Of a stretch of DNA of 64,000 bases, positions 23,714-32,762 are shown piece after piece. Every line of letters begins with the position of its first letter. Position 1 is the first letter of the stretch. Where the stretch lies: the NCBI GenBank assembly GCA_947650365.1, contig OX393557.1, positions 32,863,099-32,927,098 on the forward strand, in the 5' to 3' direction. Below the pieces are notes generated by a model. It was not told where the DNA came from and ran no database searches. It was given only the letters and a program-made list of their open reading frames with translations. Both the position numbers and the translations under genes were made by a program. This stretch comes from Chamaelirium japonicum. Its lineage: Eukaryota; Streptophyta; Magnoliopsida; Liliales; Melanthiaceae.

Positions 23714-25083
23714 TGAGTTAGTGGCAATGCCGCCTCGGTCATTGCCACCGTTGGATAGGTATCATAGGTAGGGCTGTTACCATCAGAGGAGTGCATAATT
23801 TTGGCTTTTTTGCGGGGGGCGGGGGGACCCACTGCATTTGCCTCCGTCTCCGGGGATCTGCCTCTTTTGGCGGCGGCCTTAGACACCAGGCCGGGCCGTT
23901 GTCTAGCTGGACCCTTTGCCCGGTTAAGGCCCGAACGGTTCCTGGCCCTGCAAGCACTCCGGCCATCTTTCCTCCCCGTATATGGGAGTTCAGCACCTTC
24001 CAAATGGGGTACGTCCGCCGATTTGGTAGTAGGGATTCCCTTGCCAAACCCGGCAGCAGCCAAACCGGGACCGTTGGGATCGGCTTCCCGTTCCAGCCAA
24101 TAAGGGAGCTTACCTACTCCGGCCTTCTTGCCTAGTTTGCCCATAGGGGTTGCCACGTCAGCCCTAGCCACCTCGCACGGGGAGGAGCCTTCGCCGGCCT
24201 GAAGGGAGGCGGAGGAAGAGTTGAGAGCTGCCGGTGATAGACCGCCATCTGACTCCTCGCCAGAGAGGGTGGAGCTCTGGACGAAAGTACGCTTGGGGCG
24301 GCGCGCGGATGGGGCTGATAGTGATTCTTTGTACCTCGGGTTCAGTATGGCCTCCAACTCCCGTCGGGTTTGGTCATCAATGTTATCTTTCCCCAGGTGA
24401 AAGAGGGCTCCGTCTCGCATGGAACAGCTTCGACTGGTATGCCCCAACAATCCGCACGTTTCGCAGTACCGAGGGAGTCTCTCATACTTCAGCCAGATCT
24501 CTATAGCTCTCCCGTCGTTCTTGAGGTCCACTGTAACTTTCTCTATTAGGGGTTTATGGACGTTGATGCGGACCTTAAACCTAGCAAAAGCGCTCCATTG
24601 TTTCTCGACCCCATCCTCTAGCGGTCTGAGAATGCCAATAGCTTTGGCTATGATTTGCACCGACTCCCTGGTCATGTATCCCCTTGGTATCTTGAACGCT
24701 TGGACCCAGATCTCGATCTCGTCAAAGGAATACTCATGGGGTTGAAGATGGTGAGTACATCTCGTAAGGACCACTACATCTCTGTTGAAACACCACGGGC
24801 CCTGCCTCCAAACTTTCTCCATGGATTGCGGGGAGTCGAACTCAAGGAGGAAGGAGGAATCGAAAAATTCCGAAACCTTAACCCTACCCATGGCCGACCA
24901 CGCTTTTTGCAGGGATTCTTTTAGGAACGGGGCCTTGATGGGCTTATCCGACAGGACTTTGCCTATAAGCGAGGCTTCTACAGCCCCGTCCTTTCTCCTT
25001 TCTGATTCTCCGAACACGACCGAACCTTCGATTTTTGTATCTTTGAATTTCTGCAGGATTTCATTAAGGTCCAGCGCGGCCAT
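23710..25083 (-). CDS. LINE ORF1: DUF4283 plus zinc-knuckle RNA-binding protein
   Basis: 457 aa, starting at MAALDLNEIL. The frame is open further upstream, but those codons run through the 5'UTR into the target duplication, so this ATG (context GCCATGG) is preferred. Residues about 20-200 are a DUF4283-type domain (AWSAMGRVKVSEF, then VWRQGPWCFNRDVVVL, then IEIWVQAFKIPRGYM). A CCHC knuckle follows, CETCGLLGHTSRSC (Cys207, Cys210, His215, Cys220). The remainder is a basic, Pro/Ser-rich disordered tail with KKAK-type clusters. Known role of plant L1 ORF1: it binds the LINE RNA into particles. It ends four bases into ORF2. Confidence 0.9.
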   Translation of the reverse strand: MAALDLNEILQKFKDTKIEGSVVFGESERRKDGAVEASLIGKVLSDKPIKAPFLKESLQKAWSAMGRVKVSEFFDSSFLLEFDSPQSMEKVWRQGPWCFNRDVVVLTRCTHHLQPHEYSFDEIEIWVQAFKIPRGYMTRESVQIIAKAIGILRPLEDGVEKQWSAFARFKVRINVHKPLIEKVTVDLKNDGRAIEIWLKYERLPRYCETCGLLGHTSRSCSMRDGALFHLGKDNIDDQTRRELEAILNPRYKESLSAPSARRPKRTFVQSSTLSGEESDGGLSPAALNSSSASLQAGEGSSPCEVARADVATPMGKLGKKAGVGKLPYWLEREADPNGPGLAAAGFGKGIPTTKSADVPHLEGAELPYTGRKDGRSACRARNRSGLNRAKGPARQRPGLVSKAAAKRGRSPETEANAVGPPAPRKKAKIMHSSDGNSPTYDTYPTVAMTEAALPLTQ

Positions 25084-25608
25084 GGCTGGGATTCCGATGG
25101 GGTTTAGATGCAGAGAGCGGCCGGAGGTGGCGGGACGGAACGGGGCAAGAACACAGGGGGGGGGGGGGGGGGGGGAAGGAGGCCTCGGACCAGGGACCGA
25201 GGGGGGAGGGGGAGGGGGGAGCGCTCGCTCCGGAGAAGCGAGGGGAACATACATAATTACTAGTACCTCCAAATCTCAACTTATGAAATATCTCAAAGTG
25301 AAAAATTAAGGGTATTACTAGTAATTCTATAGGGGCAAATAATAGCACCCAAAGTTAAAGGCTTAAAAATAAAATCTAAACCAACTCAGCGCCTTAACCA
25401 TTCACGCCTCACGGTGTGATGACGAGCGATTTGAAATGCCCGCAAAATCGAACCGAACCAAACCGAACTTTTCCGGTTTGATTTGGTTCGGTTCGGTTTT
25501 AACCAAGGAATGATTTGGTTCGGTTTCATTTTCTAGAGAACCTATCAACTTTGGTTCGGTTCCAAATTTATCTAAAAACCAAACCAATCCGTACCATGAA
25601 CACCCCTA

Positions 25609-25710
25609 ATTGCTACAATGCTTCGGAAATTTGGGTTATGTCTTGTATTGCCAAACCGTGCTGCGCTGTCCTAATCAATGGCTTAATATCTAAGTGGGTC
25701 CAGGCGGATA
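25609..25710 (+). pseudogene. Old LINE, continuation of reverse transcriptase after the hAT insertion
   Basis: Right after the hAT element, the sequence gives EFIATMLRKFGL and, in another frame, CCAVLINGLISKW. These are the RT segments expected just after YDHMS, which ends at about 12097. One copy of ATTGCTAC completes the codons. The similarity fades by about 25710, and A-rich sequence follows (25787-25815), so the LINE appears truncated or decayed here. Confidence 0.75.
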
Positions 25711-25917
25711 TTGAGAAGTGCCGGGCCCACCGACCGGAGGAGATCTGAACTCAATAAAAACTGGCCGGGGCAGCCTAAGTAGCTTCTCAAAAAATAATTT
25801 AAAAAAAAAATAAAGCAGAATAGATAAATGGAGAACCTATTAATCAGAAAAACCACAATTTTCATTGATTATTGAACCCTTCGGGAGGAAAAAATTTGAA
25901 GGAAATTGCTGAAAATA
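25711..25917. other. Short gap with A-rich stretch; 3' flank of the next gene
   Basis: It contains A-rich runs around 25787-25815 and no recognisable gene. It is also the presumed 3'UTR of the - strand gene at 25918-26367. Confidence 0.4.
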
Positions 25918-26367
25918 TTACAAATGGGACTCTTTCCCCGGCGCGAACGCTCCCTCCCGATCGGCGGCGACCCTCACGGAATGCGGCGGCGGCGACGCCG
26001 GGAGCCGGGACGAGAAGCTCAGGTACTGGAAGTCCTCGGCGGCGAGGGCCTCGCCCTCGGTCCCCCCGTCGAAGTTGAGGGCGTAGCTGAGGGGGTCGTA
26101 CCGGAAGTCGGCGGAGCGGTGGCGGCGCCTGCCGGCGCGGGAGACGACGTCCCGGCACCTCACCCTGAGGTCCGGCGTATCGTGGGCCCTCGACCGGCTC
26201 CAGGTCGAGGCGGACTGCGCTTCCGACGCCGGCGGAACGGGGGAGTCCGGGCCCCCGCCTTCGCCGGCGGCGGGGGGGCGGAAGCAGGAGGCGAAGCAGA
26301 TGGTGGGGTGGTGGTGCCTCGGCCGCAAGGGGAGAGAGGAGTCCCCGTCGGGGAGATGATGCGCCAT
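25918..26367 (-). CDS. Small uncharacterised plant protein with FRYDPLSYALNFD motif
   Basis: 149 aa, single exon, strongly GC-rich. The start MAHHLPDGDSSLPLRPRHHH is chosen because the ATG lies about 130 bp downstream of a TATA box and codon bias begins there; the frame stays open 26 codons further up. Seen: a His/Pro-rich N-terminus, a Cys patch (TICFASCF), an Arg-rich stretch (RCRDVVSRAGRRRHR), then SADFRYDPLSYALNFDGG and DFQYLSFSSRLPASPP. The last two blocks recur in a plant-specific family of short, intronless proteins of unknown function. There are no membrane segments or enzymatic motifs. The other two long frames on this strand lack family motifs and are shadows. I do not propose a function. 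Confidence 0.8.
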   Translation of the reverse strand: MAHHLPDGDSSLPLRPRHHHPTICFASCFRPPAAGEGGGPDSPVPPASEAQSASTWSRSRAHDTPDLRVRCRDVVSRAGRRRHRSADFRYDPLSYALNFDGGTEGEALAAEDFQYLSFSSRLPASPPPHSVRVAADREGAFAPGKESHL

Positions 26368-26498
26368 CGCCCGCTTCAATGGGACGTTTAGGGTTCCAAC
26401 CCCGAAAACTTGATCGAAATCCCCACCACAGCCAGCAATAACCAAAAGGTCCTATTTTTGGGGCGTTCTTTGATTTCATTTCACCCTCCGCCCCTCGC

Positions 26499-26506
26499 TA
26501 TTTATA
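26499..26506 (-). promoter_or_regulatory. TATA box of the FRYDPLSYALNFD gene
   Basis: TATAAATA on the - strand, in the context CTATAAATAGCG. It lies about 130 bp upstream of the chosen ATG, consistent with a leader of about 100 nt. Confidence 0.7.
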
Positions 26507-26861
26507 GCCGTCATTAACTTAACTTAATCACTCGCCAGAAAGGTATGATTCGGATTTTATCTAAACAAACGAACGTACGGTCAGAGGACAGGGGCCTACA
26601 GCGATGGCTCAATTCTCAAAGAGGTCCGGAGATCGAAACGGTTGGGATTCGCACCCGCAAACAAGGCAAGGGGAAAAGTTCAAATTACCCCTTACCGTTT
26701 ACGTGGCGCAATGCCACTGGCCGGTTGCAAAAGCAATCGTCACGTTTTTTTTTTATCCTGTCCATACCAGGAGAACATCTCCAACGTGGGAGTGAGGAGC
26801 CCATTGGTCCAAATAGTTTCTATAAATTATAAATTTATTATTTTACGCATATTTATTTCTA

Positions 26862-28810
26862 AAAAAACTAGGGTTTTTTTACAAATTGACTCCTATAAAC
26901 TTCTCTATTTACATATAAACACCTATGAAAGCATTACTTACATATAAGGCTCTCAATTCATTCAAATATTACATATTGATTCCTGTAGATAGCTGACATC
27001 CAAAACAAAAGAATATTTTTGATATCATCTGTAATATTTTTTATTTACACTCTGTAAATACCCCTCTAATGTGAGAATTCTTCGGATTTGGTCCAAGTTA
27101 GATTCGAATTATGTCTGTGTTTATTTTGGATTAAGTCCGTGTTAATTAAAAATATCTCAATTTAAGTAATTAAAATCATGGGTAAATCAGTTACTCCCCT
27201 TTAGATTAATAAAATAACTGTCACATCAAGGAATATTTTAAAAATATTTTTTTTATTTTGGATAGCAACTAACTATAAGAGTCGATATGTAAATATTGAA
27301 TGATTTAAGGGGTTTATATATAAATATTAGCTTTATAGTGGTTTATATGTAACTAGAAAAGAATACAGGAGTTGATTAGTAAAAATCCCAAAAAACTAAT
27401 GTTGTAAAGACGTCCAGTCTAGTCCAAACAAGTTCAACCATCCATCCATACATTAAATAACCTACAGCGTAAGTTTCGAGGCATCACTTTTTTTTCCTTT
27501 TTAAAAAGCTTTTCATGTTTTTTCCCTTCCCCCTCCTCCCCGCTAGGGTTTAGTGGTTCTGCCTCTGGCCTCCTCGAATGTCGTCGTCGGCTCTAGATCA
27601 AGTTTGATGGCTTCTCGGGGGTCGGATTTGCCCTCCCCCCCCCCCCCCCCGCCATGTACTTGGGGGCGTCCCCTTCGGCTCGGTGCTTTTGTATTCAGGT
27701 ATTCTGGAGACGTGAGGCTTCCTCCTGCTCGGATCGACACACTTCGGTCACAGATCAGGTGTTTCCGACCGGTTTGTAGAATGAGTGGAAGTGCTGGACC
27801 CCGGCCGGAGGTTTCGCCAAGAGTTTTATCTAAACTAGGGTTTTTTACAAATCGACTCCTATAAACTTTTCTATTTACATATAAACCCCTATAAAGTATT
27901 ATTTACATATAAGTCTATCAATTCATTCAAATATTACATATTGTTTCTTGTAGATAGCTGACATCCAAAAAGAGAGCATATTTTTTATATCATCCGTAAT
28001 ATTTTTTATCTACATTTTGTAAATACCTCTTTAATGTGAGAATTCTTCGGATTAGGTCCAATTTAGATTCGGATTATGTCTGTGTTTGTTTTGGATTAAG
28101 TCTGTGTTAATTAAAGATACGTCAATTTAAGAAATTAAAACCATAGGTAAATCAATTATTCCCCTTTAGATTAATAAAATAACTGTCAAATGAAGGAATA
28201 TTTTGAAAATATTTTTTTATTTTGGATAATAACTAACTATAAGGGTCAATATGTAAATATTGAATGATTTAAGGGGTTTATATATAAATATTAACTTTAC
28301 AGTGGTTTATATGTAACTAGAGAAGAATACAGGAGTCAATTTGTAAAAATTCCTAAAAACTAAGGTTGTAAAGGCGTCCAGTCTAGTCCAAACAAGTTTA
28401 ATCATCCATCCATACATTAAACAACCTATGTCTTAAGTTTTGAGGCACCACTTTTTTCCCCTTTTTAAAAGTTTTTCCTGTTTTCCCCCTTCCCCTCCCC
28501 CCCCCCCCCCCCCCCCCCCCCCCCGCTAGGGTTTCGTGGTTCTATGTCTGGCCTCCTCGAATGTCGCCGGCGGCTCCAAGGAGGCTAGGAGATCGGGTTT
28601 GATAGCTTCTCGGGGATCGGATCTGCCCTCCCCCCCCCCCACCCATGTACATGGGGGCGTCCCCTTCGGCTCGGTGCTTTTGTATTCGGGTATTCCGGAG
28701 AAGTGAGGCTTCCTCCTGCTCGGATTTACACACTTCGGTCACAGATCGGGTGTTTCCGACCGGTTTGCAGAAGGAGTGAGGTGCTAGACCCCGGCCGAAG
28801 GTTTCACCGA
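26862..28810. repeat. Tandem segmental duplication, two units of about 0.97 kb
   Basis: Unit 1 (about 26862-27830) and unit 2 (about 27831-28810) have the same order. First a Mutator-like MITE (copy 2 at 27838-28354), then a flank with ACGTCCAGTCTAGTCCAAAC, then a C run and GCTAGGGTTT, then a GC-rich block with GGGGCGTCCCCTTCGGCTCG and TTCCTCCTGCTCGGAT. They differ by scattered substitutions and run lengths. The GC-rich block resembles a 5'UTR or promoter, but I cannot identify a source gene. Confidence 0.8.
26871..27389. mobile_element. Mutator-like MITE, copy 1
   Basis: It is flanked by a perfect 9-bp duplication, AAAAAACTA (26862-26870 and 27390-27398). The ends are inverted repeats of about 50 bp: GGGTTTTTTTACAAATTGAC on the left, and on the right, read inward, GGGATTTTTACTAATCAAC. 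Long terminal inverted repeats starting with GGG and a 9-bp duplication fit a Mutator-like MITE. AT-rich, no coding sequence. Related copies lie at 27838-28354 and 29381-29855. Confidence 0.85.
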
Positions 28811-29250
28811 GAGTTTTTACAGACCCCTCCTCTACTCGAGGGTGGTACCTGGCGGTTCGAGGCGGACGCGGTGGGTTCATGACAGATTGGGGAAGTGGAG
28901 CGGCTCTTCATCTTCTTCTTCGTCGTCTTAATGGTGGTGATTTCTCCTGTGACTCCCGAGGTGGAGCCAGCTTGTTTTGGTTGTTTTTTTGGGATATCTT
29001 CGGCGGATCCGGAGGTGGATTTATAGGATCGGTAGTGCTTTGCGTGTGTTCTTCTTTGTTTTTTCATTGCCGGAATTTAGCAATGTGGGTGCAGGTGTGG
29101 TGGCGCTTGAGCCCCTTTCCATCAGAGCGGTGTTTGTTTGGTGTCCCACCGGGTGGCGGTCATGTCCTTTGCTTGCACCGGCATGTGGCGCCTCATGGTG
29201 ATCTGATTGTGACCTCTCCTTAAATGAACCATGAAAAAAAAAACCTTCCA
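28811..29250 (+). other. Unclassified GC-rich tract ending in an A run
   Basis: It follows the second duplicated unit, reads TGACAGATTGGGGAAGTGG near 28880, and stops at ATGAAAAAAAAAAC near 29230-29243. That would fit the tail of a retroposed transcript. No protein family was recognised in the two overlapping open frames. Confidence 0.3.
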
Positions 29251-29380
29251 CAAAGGAAATGTTGGGATCTGTTCACTTTTTTAATCGATTTCAATCGGTT
29301 TGAACCAATTTTAGTCTTAGAATGACCGATTCATAATTTCATATGGTGATGATCGCAAAAAAAAAAACAAAAACCAAAAA

Positions 29381-29855
29381 GGGTTTTTCATAAATCAACC
29401 CCTACATTCTTCTCTATTTATATATAAACCCTTATTTATACACAAACACCTCAATTCATTCAAATATTACATATTGATCCTTGCACTTAACTGACATCCA
29501 AAATAAGAGAATATTTTTTATTTCATCCTTAATAATTTACCTAAACCTATAAATACCCCTCCAATGTGAGAATTATTCAGATTAGGTGCAAGTTAGATTC
29601 GGATTATGTCTGTGCTTGTTTTGGAACAAATCCATGTTTAATAAAAATGTCAATTTATGTACTTAAAACTCTAGGTAAATCGGTTATTTTTCCTTTAGAT
29701 TAAGAAAACAACAGCCGATTGAATGAATATTTCATAAATATTCCTCTATTTTTTATACCAACTAACTGCAGGAGTCAATATATAAATATTGGATGACTTT
29801 ACAGGGTTTTAAGTGTAAATAGAGAAGATTACAGGGGTGGATTTGTAAAAATCCC
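29381..29855. mobile_element. Mutator-like MITE, copy 3
   Basis: It starts GGGTTTTTCATAAATCAACC and ends AAAAATCCC. Internally it matches the MITE at 26871 (ATTCATTCAAATATTACATA, AATGTGAGAATT, GGATTATGTCTGTG) but is more diverged and shorter. The flanks are A-rich, so the duplication cannot be defined. It lies directly against the next element. Confidence 0.75.
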
Positions 29856-29865
29856 AAAAAAAAAA

Positions 29866-31000
29866 GGGAAATATTATTCATACCCCAAAAATCTGTAATT
29901 AGCCCCCGTATCCCTAGCGTTTCTCAATAACTTACTCAACAATCTTTTAATACCAACAATGCCCTTTTTTTTGTACCCCAAACCCCAAAGCCGCTGCTCA
30001 GCGTCTTTTGTACCCCCAACCCAACCCAATGTTTGTTTAAACTTAGCCCAAGCCCAACCCGTCGGGTTGGCCGGGTTGTGCGGGGTGGGTTCGGGTTAAC
30101 CTGCCCAAAGTCGGGTTGGGTTTGGGTTGGCCCGCCCAAGTTGCAGCTAGGGGTGGCAATGAGTCGTGTCGTGTCGGGTTCGTGTCGTGTCTAGTTTCGT
30201 GTTGTGTCCAAAACCCCTAGACCCGGACCCGACCCATTTAACTAATTGTGTCTAGATCCTAAACCCGTACCCGACGCACTAATAAATAGGCAGACACGAT
30301 AAGACCCGTTTACCACCCGGATCTATTCAGTTGACCCGATCCGACCCAATCCGACTTGACCCGACCTGACCCGAAAGACCCACTGGTATTATATATTATA
30401 GTATTTGATTGCTGGTAGTGGTAGACCCGACCCGACACGACACGACACGACCCGTTGAATACTAAACGGGTCTTCTCGGGTCTACCGTGTCCAGACCCTA
30501 AACCCGGACCCGACCCATTTATTAAACGAGTCTATCGTGTCGACCCGTTTACGACTCGAACCCGTTTAGCCTTGTCCCAGACCCGCTAATTTCGTGTCGG
30601 GTCCTGTCGGGTCGAGGAGAAATAATTGGGGTTGGGCTCGAATTAGCCCGCCCAAATTCGGGTTGGGTTCGGGTTGGACTCGGGTTGGGTTCAGATTGGC
30701 CCGCCCAAGTTGCAGCTCTACTTGTGCCTTCAAGTATTAGCCAACTGCATGGGGTTTATTTAAGAGTGGGGTGTATTCAAGAGTGCATATAATTGGGGTA
30801 TATTTAAGGGGCTATGTGTTTGATTGGGGTATAATCAAGTTGGGGCGGGCCATTTAACTGGGGTGTATTGAAGGTGGGGTGTAAGGGGGAAGGGTATTTT
30901 TGGGATAGGAATGGGGTATGAAAAAAAAAATTGGGGTGTGTTCAAGTTTGTTGGAAATGGGGGCTAATTATAGATTTATGGGGTATGAATAAAATTTTCC
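29866..31000 (+). mobile_element. Composite terminal-inverted-repeat element, copy 1 (+ orientation)
   Basis: The ends are inverted repeats of about 40 bp: GGGAAATATTATTCATACCC with AAAAATCTGTAATTAGCCCC on the left, mirrored by GGGGCTAATTATAGATTTAT and GGGTATGAATAAAATTTTCC on the right. Flanking A runs hide the duplication; the copy at 57142 shows 8 bp. The inside carries blocks of CCCAACCCGAACCC and a TAGGGGTGGCAA hAT-type end at about 30147, so at least one MITE was trapped in the element before it spread. No coding sequence. Confidence 0.82.
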
Positions 31001-31282
31001 AAAAAAAAACATGGTGTTTAGGCTATGTCTGATCGAATGCAAAACCATGGTGTTTAGGCTATGTCTGATCGAATGCATAACCGAACACGCTATAGTTTGA
31101 GTTTCTATCCAATCAGATCTACCGTCTGATGACTCTGATATGGCCTGGTTTTTACAACGCTGCTTTGTACTGCCCTTGGATTCGATCACAAGAAATCTTT
31201 CCCACGGCCTCTCGATCTTTGTCACTCTTCTATTTTTTTATTTTTACTTTTATTTTTATTTTTTTTTATAGGAGGTCTAGAG
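31001..31282. repeat. Short tandem duplication and unclassified gap
   Basis: CCATGGTGTTTAGGCTATGT with the following CTGATCGAATGCA occurs twice in a row (about 31009-31079). The rest is unique to my eye. Confidence 0.55.
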
Positions 31283-31812
31283 TAGGGGTTGGACTTGGGC
31301 GGGTCTGACCCGAACCCGACCCGCCCAACCCGAACAATGAACAAACATAAGCAAAGCTAGTTAAAAACTTGGATGGGTTTGGATAAAAAAAAAACCCGAT
31401 TTCAATTTGGACAGGTTTAGGCACCGATCTTCCCAACCCAAGGAAGTGACACACTAAGATTGAATGTTTTGGTAGTTTTTTTTTTTATGGAAATCAAAGA
31501 AAATATGTGAGGATATGGGTTGGATTTTATGTTTTCGCTATGCAATTCAAAGATATTTTTTATCCAATTCAAAAATCTGTTGGTTTTTTTTTCCATCTAT
31601 TTATGTGCACAAACATTTCTAATTAGGCAACCAGCCTGATCCGCCCATTATTTTGCAAATTGGGCAACCCGAGGAACCCGATCAACTAGAATGGACAAGC
31701 ACGGGTTGGGCTTCCACGGGTTCCTCGGGTTCTACAGGCAAAACGGATTAAGATTTGTGCAAGTCGGGTTGGGCATGGGCAGACCCTTCAACCCGCCCAA
31801 GTCCCACCCCTA
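31283..31812. mobile_element. hAT MITE (TAGGGGTTGGAC family)
   Basis: 530 bp. It starts TAGGGGTTGGACTTGGGCGG and ends CCGCCCAAGTCCCACCCCTA. The ends are inverted repeats and the flanks are a perfect 8-bp duplication, GTCTAGAG. No coding sequence. Confidence 0.92.
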
Positions 31813-31849
31813 GTCTAGAGCCTCCGTCATGCATTGAGAATAGCACCAA

Positions 31850-32067
31850 GAAGAAAAGACTCCCCTGACTATAACTGGTACAGAGGTAGCTGTCCATTGA
31901 TTAAAATTATAATGATTAAGAGAGAAACGAGCAAGAAAATATGCATCATTGTTTCCATTTCTAGCAGTGAAACTGATCTTGATCGAGAGCCTTTGCTTGA
32001 CAAGTTCCCTTTTGTCATTTATGAAGGTTGCAATTCTTCGAGAGGGATTCGGACGGGGTGGTGTCAA
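31850..32067 (-). pseudogene. RNase H-like fragment, probably LINE 3' end
   Basis: The - strand frame gives SIKISFTARNGNNDAYFLAR followed by FSL. This resembles the C-terminal RNase H signature of plant LINE ORF2 and related proteins (F-x-x-R-x-x-N-x-x-A-x-x-LA). Nothing else of the element could be recognised nearby, so this is a relic at best. Confidence 0.4.
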
Positions 32068-32261
32068 GGCTTTGATCCAAGGCCCTCACTGCCTTGTTTG
32101 TGCTTCTCTTTAGTTTCTTGGTTAAAATGAATTTAATTTCTTCTATGTTTAGTGTTTCTCTTTAGTTCAAACCCAATCCAACTTGCTTTGATTTGTCCCC
32201 TCCCCTCCAAACCTAGCACGAATTTGGGACAAGGTATTCTTTAAAGGGATGAGCTTGGGAT

Positions 32262-32754
32262 TAGGGGTGGCAATTCTTGACCCGACCCGCCAACCCGACC
32301 CGAAGTTAGCGGGTTTGGGTTTGGCCTAAACGGGTTCGGGTCATAAACGGGTCAACCCGATTGACCCGTTTATTTAATGGGTCGGGTTCGGGTTTGTACT
32401 TATAACCCGATTGACCCGACTTGACCCGTTTAACAAATGGGTCGTGTCAACCCGACCCGACCCGAGCCAACCCGACCCAACCTGATCAAACCCGGCCCAA
32501 TCCGACTGGTCTTTACCCAACCTGACAGGTTTACATGGGTTCTGTTGACCCAACCCGAGCCAACCCGACCCGACACGACCCGACCTGTTTAGTAAACGGG
32601 TTAAACGGGTCGGGTCGGGTCAACCCGTTTATTAGGCGGGTTGGGTTTGGGTTTAAGTTTTTGACCGTTTATTAAACGGGTCGGGTACGGGTTGGGTGTT
32701 TTGCCCTTATACATATGTCTCAACCCGACCTGACCCGACCCATTGCCACCCCTA
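32262..32754. mobile_element. hAT MITE (TAGGGGTGGCAA family)
   Basis: 493 bp. It runs from TAGGGGTGGCAATTCTTGAC to CCCATTGCCACCCCTA and is flanked by a perfect 8-bp duplication, CTTGGGAT. The interior is built from degenerate CGGGT and ACCCG words in both orientations, so it can fold on itself in many ways. Confidence 0.92.
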
Positions 32755-32762
32755 CTTGGGAT

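Larger units (their letters stand above)
19560..25245 (-). mobile_element. Full-length L1-type LINE
   Basis: It is flanked by a perfect 16-bp target duplication, AACATACATAATTACT (19544-19559 and 25246-25261). On the - strand it has a GC-rich 5'UTR (about 160 bp, containing a long C run), ORF1, ORF2, about 20 bp of 3'UTR and a poly(A) tail (T run at 19560-19573). The untouched duplication and two long open frames indicate a recent insertion that may still be competent. It is inserted in the hAT element just right of the Helitron trimer. Confidence 0.92.
12110..25608. mobile_element. hAT-type non-autonomous element enlarged by nested insertions
   Basis: The left end TAGGGGTGTTCAT and right end ATGAACACCCCTA are inverted repeats. 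They are flanked by a perfect 8-bp duplication ATTGCTAC (12102-12109 and 25609-25616), the length expected for hAT. Once the Helitron trimer (12345-19442) and the LINE (19560-25245 plus its target duplication) are removed, only about 0.7 kb remains: 12110-12344, 19443-19559 and 25262-25608. That remainder is rich in GGTTTGGTTCGG words, with no transposase, so it was a MITE-sized passenger before the insertions. Confidence 0.88.

Noticed and set aside
12110-25608. A 13.5 kb autonomous or cargo-carrying hAT transposon
   Set aside because: No transposase is present. Nearly all the length is accounted for by separate insertions with their own end signatures (Helitron A|T, LINE 16-bp duplication).
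32262-32754. Interstitial telomere repeat
   Set aside because: GGGTT and CGGGT words are irregular and occur in both orientations within a MITE with clean ends. They are not TTTAGGG arrays.
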